Assembly (NCBI GenBank): GCA_050084985.1
Contig: JBITNC010000001.1
Coordinates: 62,310,001-62,374,000, forward strand
Reading direction: 5' to 3'
Source: Nageia nagi
Taxonomy: Eukaryota > Pinophyta
DNA: 64,000 bases
The notes under the pieces: model-generated
The model's database searches: none
What the model was told of the DNA's origin: nothing
What the model saw: the letters and a program-made list of their open reading frames with translations, nothing else
Program-made: the position numbers and the translations under genes
Shown: piece after piece, positions 20,891 to 32,508 of the stretch
How the letters are laid out: every line of letters starts with the position of its first letter
Position numbering within the stretch: the stretch's first letter is position 1

Positions 20891-21804
20891 GGTATTTGTG
20901 GATTCAAAGTTTTGTGTAGGCCATTTATACCTGATACTACAAAATTTTGGTAGGTATTTGACTTCATGATCATATTATGAATTTTTTGATTGATGAAGAA
21001 ATAGCTTATTCCTTTGGTGTTACAGAACTTGATTATTTTTAAGAATAAAATATCATATAGTTGAGAAACAATGTTATACCCAAAGGTTTGCTTTCTTTTG
21101 AATGGTTGTTTGATTCTAAATATGTTCAAAAGGCTAAAATGTTAGTTTTTCAAAAGGAAAGTATTTTTGAGCTAGAAGTTGAACCAAGAAGAAGCATAAA
21201 GGTTGGATCAAAATGCACTAAGGAAGAAAAAGAAATGCTACTTTAGATCTATTTTGAATTTTCTAGAGTAATTGGATGGACCTATGATGATCTAAAAAAC
21301 TTATGATAAAGCTATGATCCAACATAACATTGAGCTCATGATAGATGTAAAACCATATAGGCAAAAGCATAGACCTATAAACTCAAAGATAGAAGCTATG
21401 AAATAGGAGTTGCTTAAGCTCCTAGATGCCAAAATAATTTATCCTATCAAGCACTCTACATGGGTATCAAATTTAGTCCTAGTAAGAAAGAAGAATGGAG
21501 AAATCAGATTGTATATGGATTTCAAGAATCTGAATCAAGTGTCCCAAAAACATAACTATCCTCTTCCTCCTATGATATGAATACTATAAATAGTAGTTAG
21601 AGCATGTTGTTTCTCTATGATTGATGGCTTTTTAGTATTCAATCAAATTTGGATAAAGGATGAAGATTAGTATAAAATTGCATTTACAACTAAGTAGGGA
21701 ACATTTACATTTCAAAGAATGCCTTTTGGTCTCTCCAATGCTGGGGATACATTTCAAAGAGCTATGGACCATACCTTTGGAGAATTGATTAAAAAAATAA
21801 TCTA

Positions 21805-22140
21805 TATATTTAGATGATATTACTATATTTTTTAAAATTATAAATGATCATATATATCACCTCAAGTATATTTTTAAGAAATGTATACAATTTGAGATTT
21901 TCATTAATCCTAAAATATCTATTTTTATAGTAAACCAAGGAAAATTGCTTGGTTACACTATTTCAAGAGAAGAGTTAGCAATTGATCTTGATAGGGTCAA
22001 ATTTATTGAGGCACTACCTTTTTACTCAAATAAGAAGGCCCTAAAATCCTTCCTTGGTCAAATTAATTTTATTAGAAAATTTATTAGTGATTTTTCTAAG
22101 ATTATTTCTCCAATCATTGCAATGCTAAAGAAAGATGCTC
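21805..22140 (+). repeat. Tandem duplication in RT, first copy (336 bp)
   Basis: From TATATTTAGATGATATTAC to AAAGATGCTC, repeated immediately at 22141. The only difference I find is one added A at the AACCAAGG motif of the second copy (CCAAGG at 21936 in this copy). Confidence 0.9.
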
Positions 22141-22477
22141 TATATTTAGATGATATTACTATATTTTTTAAAATTATAAATGATCATATATATCACCTCA
22201 AGTATATTTTTAAGAAATGTATACAATTTGAGATTTTCATTAATCCTAAAATATCTATTTTTATAGTAAAACCAAGGAAAATTGCTTGGTTACACTATTT
22301 CAAGAGAAGAGTTAGCAATTGATCTTGATAGGGTCAAATTTATTGAGGCACTACCTTTTTACTCAAATAAGAAGGCCCTAAAATCCTTCCTTGGTCAAAT
22401 TAATTTTATTAGAAAATTTATTAGTGATTTTTCTAAGATTATTTCTCCAATCATTGCAATGCTAAAGAAAGATGCTC
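22141..22477 (+). repeat. Tandem duplication in RT, second copy (337 bp)
   Basis: Partner of 21805-22140, abutting without spacer. The RT sequence then continues normally into QFS and LGEEKEAFHNI. Confidence 0.9.
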
Positions 22478-22970
22478 AATTTTCTTAGTTAGGTGAAGAA
22501 AAGGAAGCTTTTCATAATATCAAAAGAGGAATAGCAAAAGCTCCATTTTTGAAAAATCCATATTTTTCTAAGGATTTTATTATGTATGCTTATGGAGTTG
22601 ATAAAATCATTGTAGCCATATTGGCATAGAAGAATTACCAAAAAGAAAAATATCCTATAGCCTTTCATAGTCAAACACCTCATCAACATCAAAAAAAGTA
22701 CTCATTCATTGAAAGGAAAGTGTTTTCTATTGGTTAAAAATGTTCAAGCATTATGTGTCTTAGAATAAAATTTTGGTTTACACTATTCATCCTAATGTAA
22801 GAAATTATGTTATCCAAGGAGAACTAGGTGAAGGGGAAGTTGGTTGGATTACAAGGATGATAGAATATGATGTTGAAATCAAATCTACCAAGCTTATCAA
22901 AGGGAGAGCTCTATATGAGAACATAGTAGAGGAAGCACATATGATTCTTATTAATAAGGATGATTAGCAT
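22478..22970 (+). pseudogene. Gypsy-type RNase H of element 2
   Basis: LGEEKEAFHNIKRGIAKAPF, DFIMYAYGVDKIIVAILA, KYPIAFHSQTPHQHQKKYSF and IERKVFSI give the standard post-RT RNase H. A frame change is followed by VRNYVIQGELGEGEVGWITR and MIEYDVEIKSTKLIKGRALY, the connection to integrase. The first catalytic position is degenerate. Stops and a frameshift near 22740 break it. The minus frame at 22489-22692 is a shadow. Confidence 0.65.
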
Positions 22971-23029
22971 GTTAATGATGAGATTCATTGGATAAAGCAA
23001 TATATTATTTATTTTAGAGCTAGACGATT

Positions 23030-24190
23030 CCCTAAATCTTTGGATAGATTTCAAAGAAGATTTAAGCTACAAGCATTAAATTTCATAATGATTGTGATTG
23101 TATCTATAGGAAAGTTTTTGATCAAACCCTATTAAGATGTGTAACTCAAGATGAAGCTTAGAGAATTTTTTATGAGTTTCACTATGGATTCTCTAGAGGA
23201 CACTATAGTGGTCCAACAACTATAGCAAAGATATTATAAATCAAATATTATTGGCCTATTATATTTTAAGATTCTTTCAAAATAGCCCAATAATGTGACA
23301 AGTGTAGTAAGTATGTGGGAAAGATTCTTTCCAATAATGTAGTTTAGACTTTATTGGTGTTATTAATCCAAACTCTTCAATAGTTCATAAGTTTATCCTA
23401 ACTACAATAGTTTACTTTACAAGATGGTCAAAAGCCACATGATGAAAAAGTGTAGATTAGGAGGTAGTAATAGAGAAGATAAAGAGATTGATCACTCATT
23501 TTTATATCCCATAGATCATTATATCTAATAATCATTTTGCATTCACTAAGGCTAATTTCTTAGAGTTTGATCTATTGGCTATTCTCTTCAAACTATTACC
23601 CATAAGCAAACAAGTTGGCTAAATCAACTAATAAAAATTTAGCCTAGATTATTAAAAGAACTATTGAAGGGAATCCCATGTAGAGGCACATAAATTTAGA
23701 CTATGCATTATGGGATAATAGAATCAGTATCAAATCAACTGTCAAAACATCACCCTATGCATAAGTTTATAGTAAGAGACTAGTGTTGCCTATTTATTTA
23801 GAGTTGCCTACACTAAAAATCCTACAAGATTTGGAAGATTATGACTTTAAGCCATTGCAAGTCAGATTTAATTAGTTGATCAACCTAGAAGAAGATAAAA
23901 ATAAAGTTTATCAAGATTTCCAACATATCCAAAAGATTGTTAAATGGTGGTTCGATAAAAAAGTCTTCCTAGGTGAAGTTTGAAATTGGAGATATAGTTT
24001 TAAAATGGAACAAAGTAAGAGCAAATCCTAGGAGGCACCAAAAAATTGATTCCTTATGGAGTGGGCCTTATATCATCATTGAAGCCTTGTAGAATAATGC
24101 ATTAAGATTACATGATATTTTTAGGTCCCAAGAGTTTCCTATACTAATGAATAGGATCCATCTCAAACATTATTGGGTAATCAAATGATT
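23030..24190 (+). pseudogene. Integrase of element 2
   Basis: Fragments in shifting frames give the HHCC domain (FYEFHYGFSRGHYSGPTTIA, then CDKCSKYVGKIL), a worn core (VYFTRWSKAT, HFYIP, SNNHFAFTKANFLEF) and the C-terminal domain FEIGDIVLKWNKVRANPRRH followed by KIDSLWSGPYIIIEAL. The first and last blocks are diagnostic of plant gypsy integrases. Pol ends at about 24186 (HLKHYWVIK, then TGA). Confidence 0.65.
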
Positions 24191-24660
24191 TCATAACATC
24201 CTATAAACTTGTACAGTGTAAATAGCTCTTGTTTTTCTTACTATAAATAGCTCTTTCTTTTGATAAAATACACACACAAAACACACACACACACACACAC
24301 ATATATATACAAACATATATATAATGTTTACCATTGATGTGCTTCCCAAAGAGTTAGATAGCCATTAATGGTTGCATTTACTAGGCATGGTGGTAGTTAA
24401 GTATAATGATCACAAAATATCTTATCAAAGGATTGGCCTTCCAACACTACATTACCTCAAAAAACCCTCCTAGCCTACATCCCACCTCCCAATTTAAATT
24501 GAAACTATTGATTTAAGTACTATCCTACTTATCAAGTTTGACACAACACTCCATGCAAACTCTAACATTCCTCATACATTAATTTCTATTAATAGACATC
24601 ATTCAAAAACCCCAAATAAATAAAACATAGCCCTAAATCTATCATTCCTCACTTAGCAAA
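24191..24660. other. Non-coding stretch after element 2 integrase with CA/TA microsatellite
   Basis: No frame of note. 24269-24310 holds an (AC)n tract followed by a short (AT) tract. The remainder may belong to the 3' region of element 2 or to the next unit. I found no polypurine tract or second LTR. Confidence 0.4.
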
Positions 24661-27600
24661 TTTTGAGCATTTATAGAACCTTACAATTTTCAAAGCTTTT
24701 AGCACTAGGGTGTGAGAGAGTTCAAGAAGCTCAATTTGTGACACAGGTGAGAAAGATGATTGATGTTTACAAGGGTTATAAAGAAATTATAAAGTATATT
24801 GGAAAAACTAGAGCATACTATGGTCATTTCAAAGCAGGTAGCCAAGGAGCTATCAAAAATACATCAAGAATATCTAGATAATGTTCTTGGAGTGGACTAG
24901 ATGGAAAGGGGGGTTATAAGTCACATGGATACCTAGAATGTGGACATAAAAAGGCCATTGTTGCAACATGAAAGGCCAAAGTTTGTTGGTAAGGGGAAAA
25001 TAATTTTAATAGGAAATAATATCATGATTGATCAGGTCATTACATATTTTATGCCATATGATTCATTTACCTATGCAAAACTCCTCATTGCCATTAAATT
25101 AAGGCACAATCCATAGGGCTACATCATAAGGGAATATAAGGAGCAAAAGGAGGGGGAGGAAGAGTTAAAGTATTAGTCAACCACCTTCGTAGACTACTTC
25201 CCTATCACCATTATTAATGCATTGGTAGTTCTAGATAATTGGAGATTTCATGTGAAAAAATAAATTAACCTTAAGAAGCAAAAGTGACACTTCTATCAAT
25301 ATGAGGATGATATGATCAAATAGATCAATAAGAGATATGCTAGAAATATAACTAAGCTACAATAGATCTATGACATTGCTAAGTTTGAAAAATCATGTGA
25401 TAGATAAGTCCTATAGGCTCTGGTAATGATTCTTGGCTATATGACCCAAATAGAAGTAGATGAAGCCAAGGTCAAGATAGCTTATAACATTTTTGAATGT
25501 TTGGTATGTTATGAATTTGTAATCTTTTTATCAAATGAGATTAGAAAGTATCTATTAATATTAATAAGGGAGATTTTAGGCACTCCTCATATTTGGTAGT
25601 TTATATTCCACCAAAATCTATAATATTTGGTAGAGGGAGAATTATCTATAGTGCTAGCAACCACTTCCATAACTCCTGCAACAATTTATAAAAGGGTGTC
25701 AACACTTACCAAAGTTCATGGCTCTTATCATGATTTCATGGATAAATGTTTTTCCCTTTTCATGAAGATTCTCACTAGGAGAACTATACATAGGATGCAC
25801 CAAACTATTTAGGAAGAGCTGCAAGGTAGTAATAAAATTGGAAACTAGTTCTTCCTGAAGAAAAGGACAATAATTCTAAGGTATGGGTATTTTGAAACTC
25901 CTTTCTTTCTTCTCAAGTTTTTTACCCCATAATTATATTCTTTATAGATTGGTGGACAAAAATGTGACATAAAAACCTAATATGGATTAAGTGGTAATTT
26001 CAATCCCATAATTAAAATGCCCATTGTAGCAAAAAGTTTCACTTTGTTAGAAGTAGGCTATATAAAAGAGTTGTCTAATTTTTTGATTAAAAATTTTAAA
26101 TTGGAAAAATTAGAATTACCATGGATGTATGACCCTATAGGGGAATTTACAAAGATCATAAAGGATAATAAGAAATGCCCAACATTTATTCATGAAGCTT
26201 GACAACATATTGAATATTTTACAAATTAAATGGACTAGGAAGTTGAGACCTCCTCAAAGTGGAAATTTGGTATTTTGCATAAGGCATGGATGGTCCTTGA
26301 GGAAATAAAGAAATATAGACTATGGGAAATTAGGAGATAAGATTTTGCTTTAGGACTAGAGTTTATTGTATAATTATGGGATGAATTGAAATGAGATCCT
26401 AATAAAATTGAATATTTCACAAAATATAGATTTGAATATACCACCAAGGTGGGACAAGTGGAAAATAAGACTTTTGGTGAGTTCAATCATGATCACTACT
26501 GGCATTCACAATATCTAAAAGACCCACTTCCAAAGATAGGGAAACCATTGTTGGTTAATTTTCAAGGCAAGGCATCATAAGATGATCACCCAATGGCATA
26601 TTGGCCTAAGGACCTAAGAGAAGAAAACTCAACAAAGGATCAAGCTCAAAGGTAGGCCCAAGAAAGACAAAGGAAACTTTGGTGGAAACATCTACTAGTT
26701 TTGAGGAGTCTTCCCTAAAGAGATAAAGAAAAATTAAGTTAATAGTTAAAGAATAAATCAGTGAGCAATAAACCCTAAAGAAATACTAAAAGCCTTCAAT
26801 AAATCTAGTAGTGGCTAAGAGCACCTAGATCCCCTTCCCATGGATATAGGAAGAAGAGCCAAAGCTAAGAATGGGAGATATAGAACTCTTAGATGTAGAG
26901 ACCCATAAATCCTAAAGCATCATGGATGAAGTGTAATAAGGGGGAGGGAATGTGCTTGGAGTAGGTGAAATAGCAGCAACAACTGATAGAGGAGTAGGTA
27001 AATATGGTGATGATGATGATGATGATCATAAAAAGAAAAAAGAATCTAGCCTAATAGATAATTTATAAGAGAAAGAAGAAGTTACTACTAAATAAGAAGA
27101 AGAAAAAAATAAGAAAAATCCACTATGGAAATAATAAAAGAGATGCCTACTCTAGAAACACCCACATCAACCTATAAGATAGGTACATATCAACATTCTT
27201 TAATTCCTTATTCAATCACCTTAGGCAAGGAAATACAAAGCATTTTTTCTATGTAGGTCGTAGAGCCCATTGATTGGGAAACATTTATCAATAAACCCCC
27301 CACACTCCTAGAGAAAGAAGGAATATTATTGAGCAGAGTTATAGACATTGGGGATATCAAAATTGCATAGATGCCCTTCAAGGATGGGTAGTTAGAAAAA
27401 ACCTTGCTATTGTAGTAGATGTTAAAATGCAAAATGCCCCAGTAGTGGATTAGTCTAAATTTTTTATAAACACTTCCATCATAGTGGAAAAAAGTCTCTA
27501 GTCTATGGAGAATAAAATTGAAAAATTGAATGTGAAGGTTGAGTAACTCAAAGGAGATTGCTCATAAAAGGATAAAATGATGGTTGGATTATATAACCAA

Positions 27601-28620
27601 AATAATGAATTGATTCAAAAATTATCCAAGCAAAAATCTAAGCATGAGAGCTTTGTAAAGGCTAAAGTAGAGCTAGAAAAACTAAAGAAATGAATTGAAG
27701 GGCTAAAGGCTCAATCTAGCACAATAGAGTAGGAAAAAGCTTAGAAAATAGAAAAAATGATTAAGAAGATTATGGTAGCTAATAAAATTTTAAATGATGA
27801 CAAAGTAAAGCTATTACAAATCATTAAATATTATAGAAAAAAATTGGTTGAGAATGTTAGAGAGATAATGGTTAGCCTATCTAAGCTATATTATTTAAAA
27901 AATCAAGTAGAACAAGTTGTACTTCAGTATGGTCCTTAGACTGCACTCCAATAGTTGGACCTAGTAGTCCTAAGAGAAAAGATTGTAGAAATGTAGAGTT
28001 GGGTCAAGGTCATAAAAGAAAAGGATCTAAATACTATAAATCCAAGGCCAAGATAAATAATCTTGAGGGGGGTTATGGATATTTATGATTTAAAATATAT
28101 GGCATTATCCTTAAGCCTAGAGAAAGGTCAATTAAAAGTAGAGATAAGTTTTGTAAATATGTTTTTCAATTCTTCAATTCAATTGAAGACTTATAAATTA
28201 TGGGAGGATTCATATGTATAGAGTAGTGCTGATCAATGGGTGACAAATATTGAATCATTTTTGGATAAATATGTAGTAATAAACTTGTTCAAAAAGTAAC
28301 TTTTAGATTTGTAAAAGATGAATGAGTGAGCTCAAGAGGTAGTTACAAAATTTATGAATGCTATTAGATTGGAGAATGTCTTGATAGGATTTAGAGAAAA
28401 CATTGCAAAATTTTAAGCATTCCCCATCTTTTCATAGGTGGATGATAAGGATTTAGAGGATTTGTACAAGAAACTTCTACCTTGATTACCAATAGAATTA
28501 GTACCATAAAAATAGGCCCCACCAAAGGCTATACTTGGGTAAGCAAGTGGAAGTGGTAGTTAAGGATCCTATTCTCCAGAAGCATAAAGACCCTAAGGAG
28601 ATGCCAAAAGAATTTTATTC
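24661..28620 (+). pseudogene. Long decayed coding region of unknown function
   Basis: About 4 kb reads as protein on the plus strand with frequent TAG/TAA stops. The longest clean pieces are 24663-24881, 25627-25812, 26017-26202 and 27757-27939. Composition is Lys/Glu-rich. 27500-27940 (MENKIEKLNVKVE, QNNELIQKLSKQKSKHESFV, KIMVANKILNDDKVKLL) would form a coiled coil. 28230-28500 (QWVTNIESFLDKYVVINLF, VVTKFMNAIRLENVLIGF) has the feel of a retrotransposon gag core but I cannot confirm it. 25400-26600 resembles no family I recognise. The region may be one or two ORFs of a large retroelement. 27006-27027 is a (GAT)n run within it. Confidence 0.4.
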
Positions 28621-30330
28621 TTAAATAATTACATTCTTAAAATGGGTAATATTCTTTATATTTATTATTCTTTCATTCCTTTATTCTTATCTCCTAATAA
28701 CTCTCACTTCTTATTCCCTTTTTATTTCTCATTTGTAAATACTCATATAGATTTAGTCCTTAGTATAGATGGTATATAGCTAGTATTTTTCTCAAGATTC
28801 TTTTATATATATGCACTTAGCTATGGCTTGGTCTTGTTTAAGTTATGTTTGGGATATGTTCATATTGTCAGGTCCTAGTCACAAAAATATCACCCAAAAC
28901 CATAATCTAGCTTCAAGGTGGAAGTTGATTGTACATAATTGAATTAATCATTTTTAGTATATGTGTATAAGTCATAAACTAAAGAGTGTGCATTTTATAA
29001 AATTATCTAAGTCATTTCCAAGATTTATCTAGGTCTACTTTGGGGCCTATCTTAATTCCAATACTTAAGTTTCAATCTTATATAGTTTGGAGGTTATTTT
29101 CAATCCTTGTTGTATATAGTTGTCAATTTAGGTTAAGTCATGTAGCAAGAAATATTATAATAAGATTCTAGTTAAGTAGGGCATGTGAAAATCTAGCAAT
29201 AACATCACACTTTTTAGGAGAAATCAATGGGTAATAAGTTCCATAATTATTCAATAATTCTTACCAAAGCATAACAAGATTTTCTACAAATAAGTAAAGA
29301 TTATAAAAGGAGGTGAACACTTGGGTCCACTTAATCAAGAGTGTGTGACCCCTAGAACTCTACTAACATTTTGATTGCAACTCATTCCCACATGGAAGTA
29401 GTATTTTATGCTTAGGTATGAATGGCATATCCTCCTTCACTCTTATAGTAGTCAACACCAAAATTGCAAAAGAAGCATTAAATAATCATAAAGGCTTGGT
29501 AGGTCATCAAATGGTGAAGTGACTTGATTGTACATAAATATATGGCAAACCATACCTCATAAATTCATCAATAGTTCAAATGTGACATGGTCAAGAGATA
29601 AAGGATGATTGATTATGGCTAGATAGGTACATGATTAAAGGTTTGTAAATTTCAAAAATTGGCATTGCATTAGGACCATAATCCATAATCAGTTATAGTT
29701 ACAAATTCTCTTATATGTATTATATATATTTAAGTTTATGTTATTCTTATTTAAATAGGTAGTTATAGTCTTTAATGATGGAAAACCACCCATTGTAAAT
29801 ATAATATTATAAATAGTGTACTATTAGATGTCCAAAAGATTAGACAGTTTAGCAAAGTTGCCCATCGTAAGAAGTGCTTTCATATATTATAATGCAATAT
29901 GAAGATGTGTTGTCCTTTCAATTATATGACTATTATCTTAGTTTGTAATTATTATGTATGAATATTTACTTGAATTTATGGCTATGTATTGCAATTATGA
30001 GACCCCAAGAGTGAGCTAGTTATGCTATTCTTAGTCTTGGCTATGGATTATTGCTTATATAGTGATGCCCATGCTATTTAGTTTAGTTTTATTTCATGTT
30101 ATTTACTTTCCTTATTTAGTAGTTTACTTTTTATCTCTTTCTTATTACTTTTGAATTTCAATTAGAAGGGAACTTACTTATAACCTAGAGATTGAGCAAA
30201 AAACCCCATGAGCACATTGTACCACCACTTTTGCTCTTTTAAGAACCCTTCTATTATTGGATAGTGGAGAAATCACCAAACCAAACCCTAAGGTTACATT
30301 ATTCTAATCAAAAATACCCTAAATCCCTCA
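28621..30330. other. AT-rich stretch without recognisable genes
   Basis: No convincing frame. The texture (short T-rich tracts, TTATTTACTTTCC-like runs at 30090-30130) resembles retrotransposon untranslated or LTR sequence, but no matching copy exists in the window to prove it. Confidence 0.3.
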
Positions 30331-30334
30331 CTCA

Positions 30335-30660
30335 CTATCATCATGCCTAATATACTCATCATATCCATGCCTATACTCATCAACATCTCTCTCATCATCA
30401 TCGATATCTCTCTCATTATCATTGACATCCATGATGGCAATTAGCTTTCCCTTTGGTTGACCCTCCTGCTGAACCTCCTCACCATGCAAAGAATAATTAA
30501 ATATATATTAGTAAATAAGAAAAAATTAAAAAATTTATGCATTAATATCAAATAATATAATTAATTAAAAAGCATGTAAAATATCACTTATAGTTTCAAT
30601 TGTTATCTTCAATTCTAGTGCTTGAAAATCATGTTTAAGGGCATATTTCACTTCATGTTT
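30335..30660 (-). pseudogene. Possible two-exon acidic C-terminal coding remnant
   Basis: On the minus strand, 30560-30660 reads YDWYPSKHEVKYALKHDFQA followed by LELKITIETISDILHAF. After an AT-rich, intron-like gap, 30340-30490 reads GEEVQQEGQPKGKLIAIMDV, DNERDIDDDERDVDEY and GYDEYIRHDDSE, then a stop. The composition changes sharply from lysine-rich to acidic. I do not recognise it. It stops about 25 bases short of the transposon-like terminus at 30686, so it may be sequence into which that element inserted. Confidence 0.25.
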
Positions 30661-30685
30661 TGAAGGATACCAATCATATTTATTA

Positions 30686-30848
30686 TACTACAAAAAAATA
30701 TATTTTAACTAGCTTTGATATAACCCCTTATATATCAAAAAACGCCGAGAGATATCATTTCGAGGCGTCTATCTCATTTCTTGGTATTGCTATATCCAAG
30801 ATAGGCACCTCGAAATGATATCTCTAAGGGGTTATATCAAAGCTAGTT
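30686..30848. mobile_element. Terminal hairpin of a CACTA-like or MITE-like element
   Basis: TACTACAAAAAAATATAT at 30686 resembles the CACTACAAAAA start of plant CACTA elements. It is followed by an imperfect hairpin: CTAGCTTTGATATAACCCCT (30709-30728) pairs with AGGGGTTATATCAAAGCTAG (30827-30846), and GATATCATTTCGAGGCG (about 30751) pairs with the CACCTCGAAATGATATC block near 30806. TTA occurs on both sides of the ACTAGC/GCTAGT ends, a possible 3-bp target duplication. Two readings are possible: the left end of a larger element running to about 38000, or a self-contained 140-bp foldback. Confidence 0.5.
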
Positions 30849-31626
30849 TAAATAATTTAATATTTAAATTACTATTATGTAAATTCAAATTCAATTAATA
30901 TTTAAATTTATAAACATTAAATAATTTTCAAGTATTTTTAATTATTTTTAAATGATATAAAAATAAATAAATATTCAAAATTATTTGAAAATATTTATTT
31001 AATTTTTTTTTATCAAAATATATATATTTATTAAAAAGTTTAATATTTAAAAATGATTTTAAAACTATTTAATTATTTTTAATAATTGAAGTATTTAAAA
31101 AAATAATATTTTAAAATATTTAAATAAAATGTGATCTAATTTACAAGAACATTAGATAAGTTGTAATAGATGAAAATAATATTTTAAATATTTTTAAAAA
31201 TAAATAAAAAATTATTGACAAATTAAAAAAAAAATAAAAAAATTTATATCATGGTTATAAATATATTTATTACGCCGAGAGGCGTTTCTACAGCTGCAGC
31301 ATGGGGGGTGGAGTGGGGGAGCAAAATGTCGCATGTGAGTCCGTCCGTTAAACAATTGACGGGAAAATAATTTTTTAAAAATTAAAATTATATAGCCGAC
31401 TAAAATATTAAAAGACACATCTTTTCAAAAATTATTATATAAATGGAAGGAAGAATATCAAACATCATAAAAATTCATTCCCAAATCAATCGAGAGATGC
31501 AGTGAATTCGAACAAGCAAAGTTGGAACAAAATATTGTAAAAATAGAAGAGAACTTTAATTTTATTGTAAGTTAATTCTCTGCTATTGTAAATATATTTT
31601 TACTGTAATACTTGGATACTGGTAAT

Positions 31627-31790
31627 GCCCCGGAGGAAACGACGTCCGGAAAGTCCAATAATGCCCGAAGAATGAACAGAGCCCGGACGAAGTAAATAAC
31701 GCCCAGCACCCGGAGTGCAAGTAATGTCCGGAGGAAGAACGGCATCCAGGAAGAGAGATAGAGCCCGGAGTCCACCAGTAACGCCCGGGA
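31627..31790 (+). repeat. Periodic GCCCGGAG motif array, left arm
   Basis: GYCCGGAR-like motifs start at about 31627, 31644, 31663, 31681, 31701/31708, 31726, 31743, 31763 and 31783, a spacing of 17-20 bases. The spacers are not conserved. Subterminal arrays of short motifs bound by the element's own protein are typical of CACTA elements; applying that here is inference. Confidence 0.7.
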
Positions 31791-31817
31791 TGGAGATTAA
31801 CTTTTTTCATGTGTTAG

Positions 31818-32112
31818 GAGCATTAGGAGAGGCCTTATTTTGGAGGGCAGGAATTTTGGAGGGGATGTCGCCTTCATCCCCTTCATGGCCTGCTTTCACA
31901 TCGTGGAAATCATTGGGGATTTTAAGATGCCGATGGACAGCCAGTTCCCGCGGTTGAAGGCGTGGGTTGAGAAGTGTATGGAGAGGGAGAGTGCGAAGAA
32001 GGTTCTTCCACAGCCCGATAAGCTGCTGGAAAATGTCATCCAATTCAGAAAGAGATTCGTAACAGAAGGAACTCACCAAATGTGTTCGTTTGCCATATGC
32101 ATCTCAACGTAG
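31818..32112 (+). pseudogene. Tau-class glutathione S-transferase exon 2 fragment, left arm
   Basis: The sequence begins after a good splice acceptor (TTTTTTCATGTGTTAG). It reads GALGEALF in one frame, then after a one-base shift near 31840 reads GRNFGGDVAFIPFMACFH, FKMPMDSQFPRLKAWVEKCM, ERESAKKVLPQPDKLLENVI and QFRKRFVTEG to a TAG at 32110. This is the C-terminal alpha-helical half of a plant tau GST, which binds the hydrophobic co-substrate. The N-terminal thioredoxin-like half with the catalytic Ser is absent. About 95 codons of a gene of about 220-230 remain, so this is a captured fragment. An ATG is not required at its start; it is an internal exon. Confidence 0.85.
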
Positions 32113-32508
32113 AACTAAGATTGATGCCAAAAATATTAATCTATTTACGATTAGTATTGGATGAGTTTCAATATTAATTAGCATTTGTATTACTCAATAG
32201 TTTGGATCCATTTTGTAAGAGCAAATGTTAACTGGCTTGTTGAGTTGTTTGACGTGATGGTTTAAGAAAGATGCTAAGCAGTTGTAACAATTTTTTTTTT
32301 TAAATGTAGAAGTTATTTAATATAATATATATATTACAACTGCTTAGCATCTTTCTTAAACCATCACGTCAAACAACTCAACAAGCCAGTTAACATTTGC
32401 TCTTACAAAATGGATCCAAACTATTGAGTAATACAAATGCTAATTAATATTGAAACTCATCCAATACTAATCGTAAATAGATTAATATTTTTGGCATCAA
32501 TCTTAGTT

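Larger units (their letters stand above)
21300..22477 (+). pseudogene. Reverse transcriptase of element 2, frameshifted
   Basis: Readable blocks are HNIELMIDVKPYRQKHRPIN, LLDAKIIYPIKHSTWVSNLV, KNGEIRLYMDFKNLN, FSMIDGFLVFNQIWI, RMPFGLSNAGDTFQRAMDHT and the active site YLDDITIFF (out of frame with the preceding block). The thumb motif LGYTISREELAIDLDRVKF and KKALKSFLGQINFIRKFI follow. The palm-to-thumb part is duplicated in tandem (21805-22140 and 22141-22477). Several stops lie at likely Gln codons. Confidence 0.8.
17938..24190 (+). mobile_element. Decayed Ty3/gypsy element 2 (plus strand)
   Basis: Reading left to right: gag at about 18170-18790, protease at 19880-20270, an RNase H-like domain at 20495-20880, RT at 21300-22477, RNase H at 22478-22970 and integrase at 23030-24190. 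Stops occur every few dozen codons, often TAG or TAA where Gln is expected. No 5' LTR is visible, because element 1's LTR abuts at 17937 and has probably inserted into or replaced it. 17938-18169 is leader sequence without a frame. A clear 3' LTR was not found. Confidence 0.8.
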
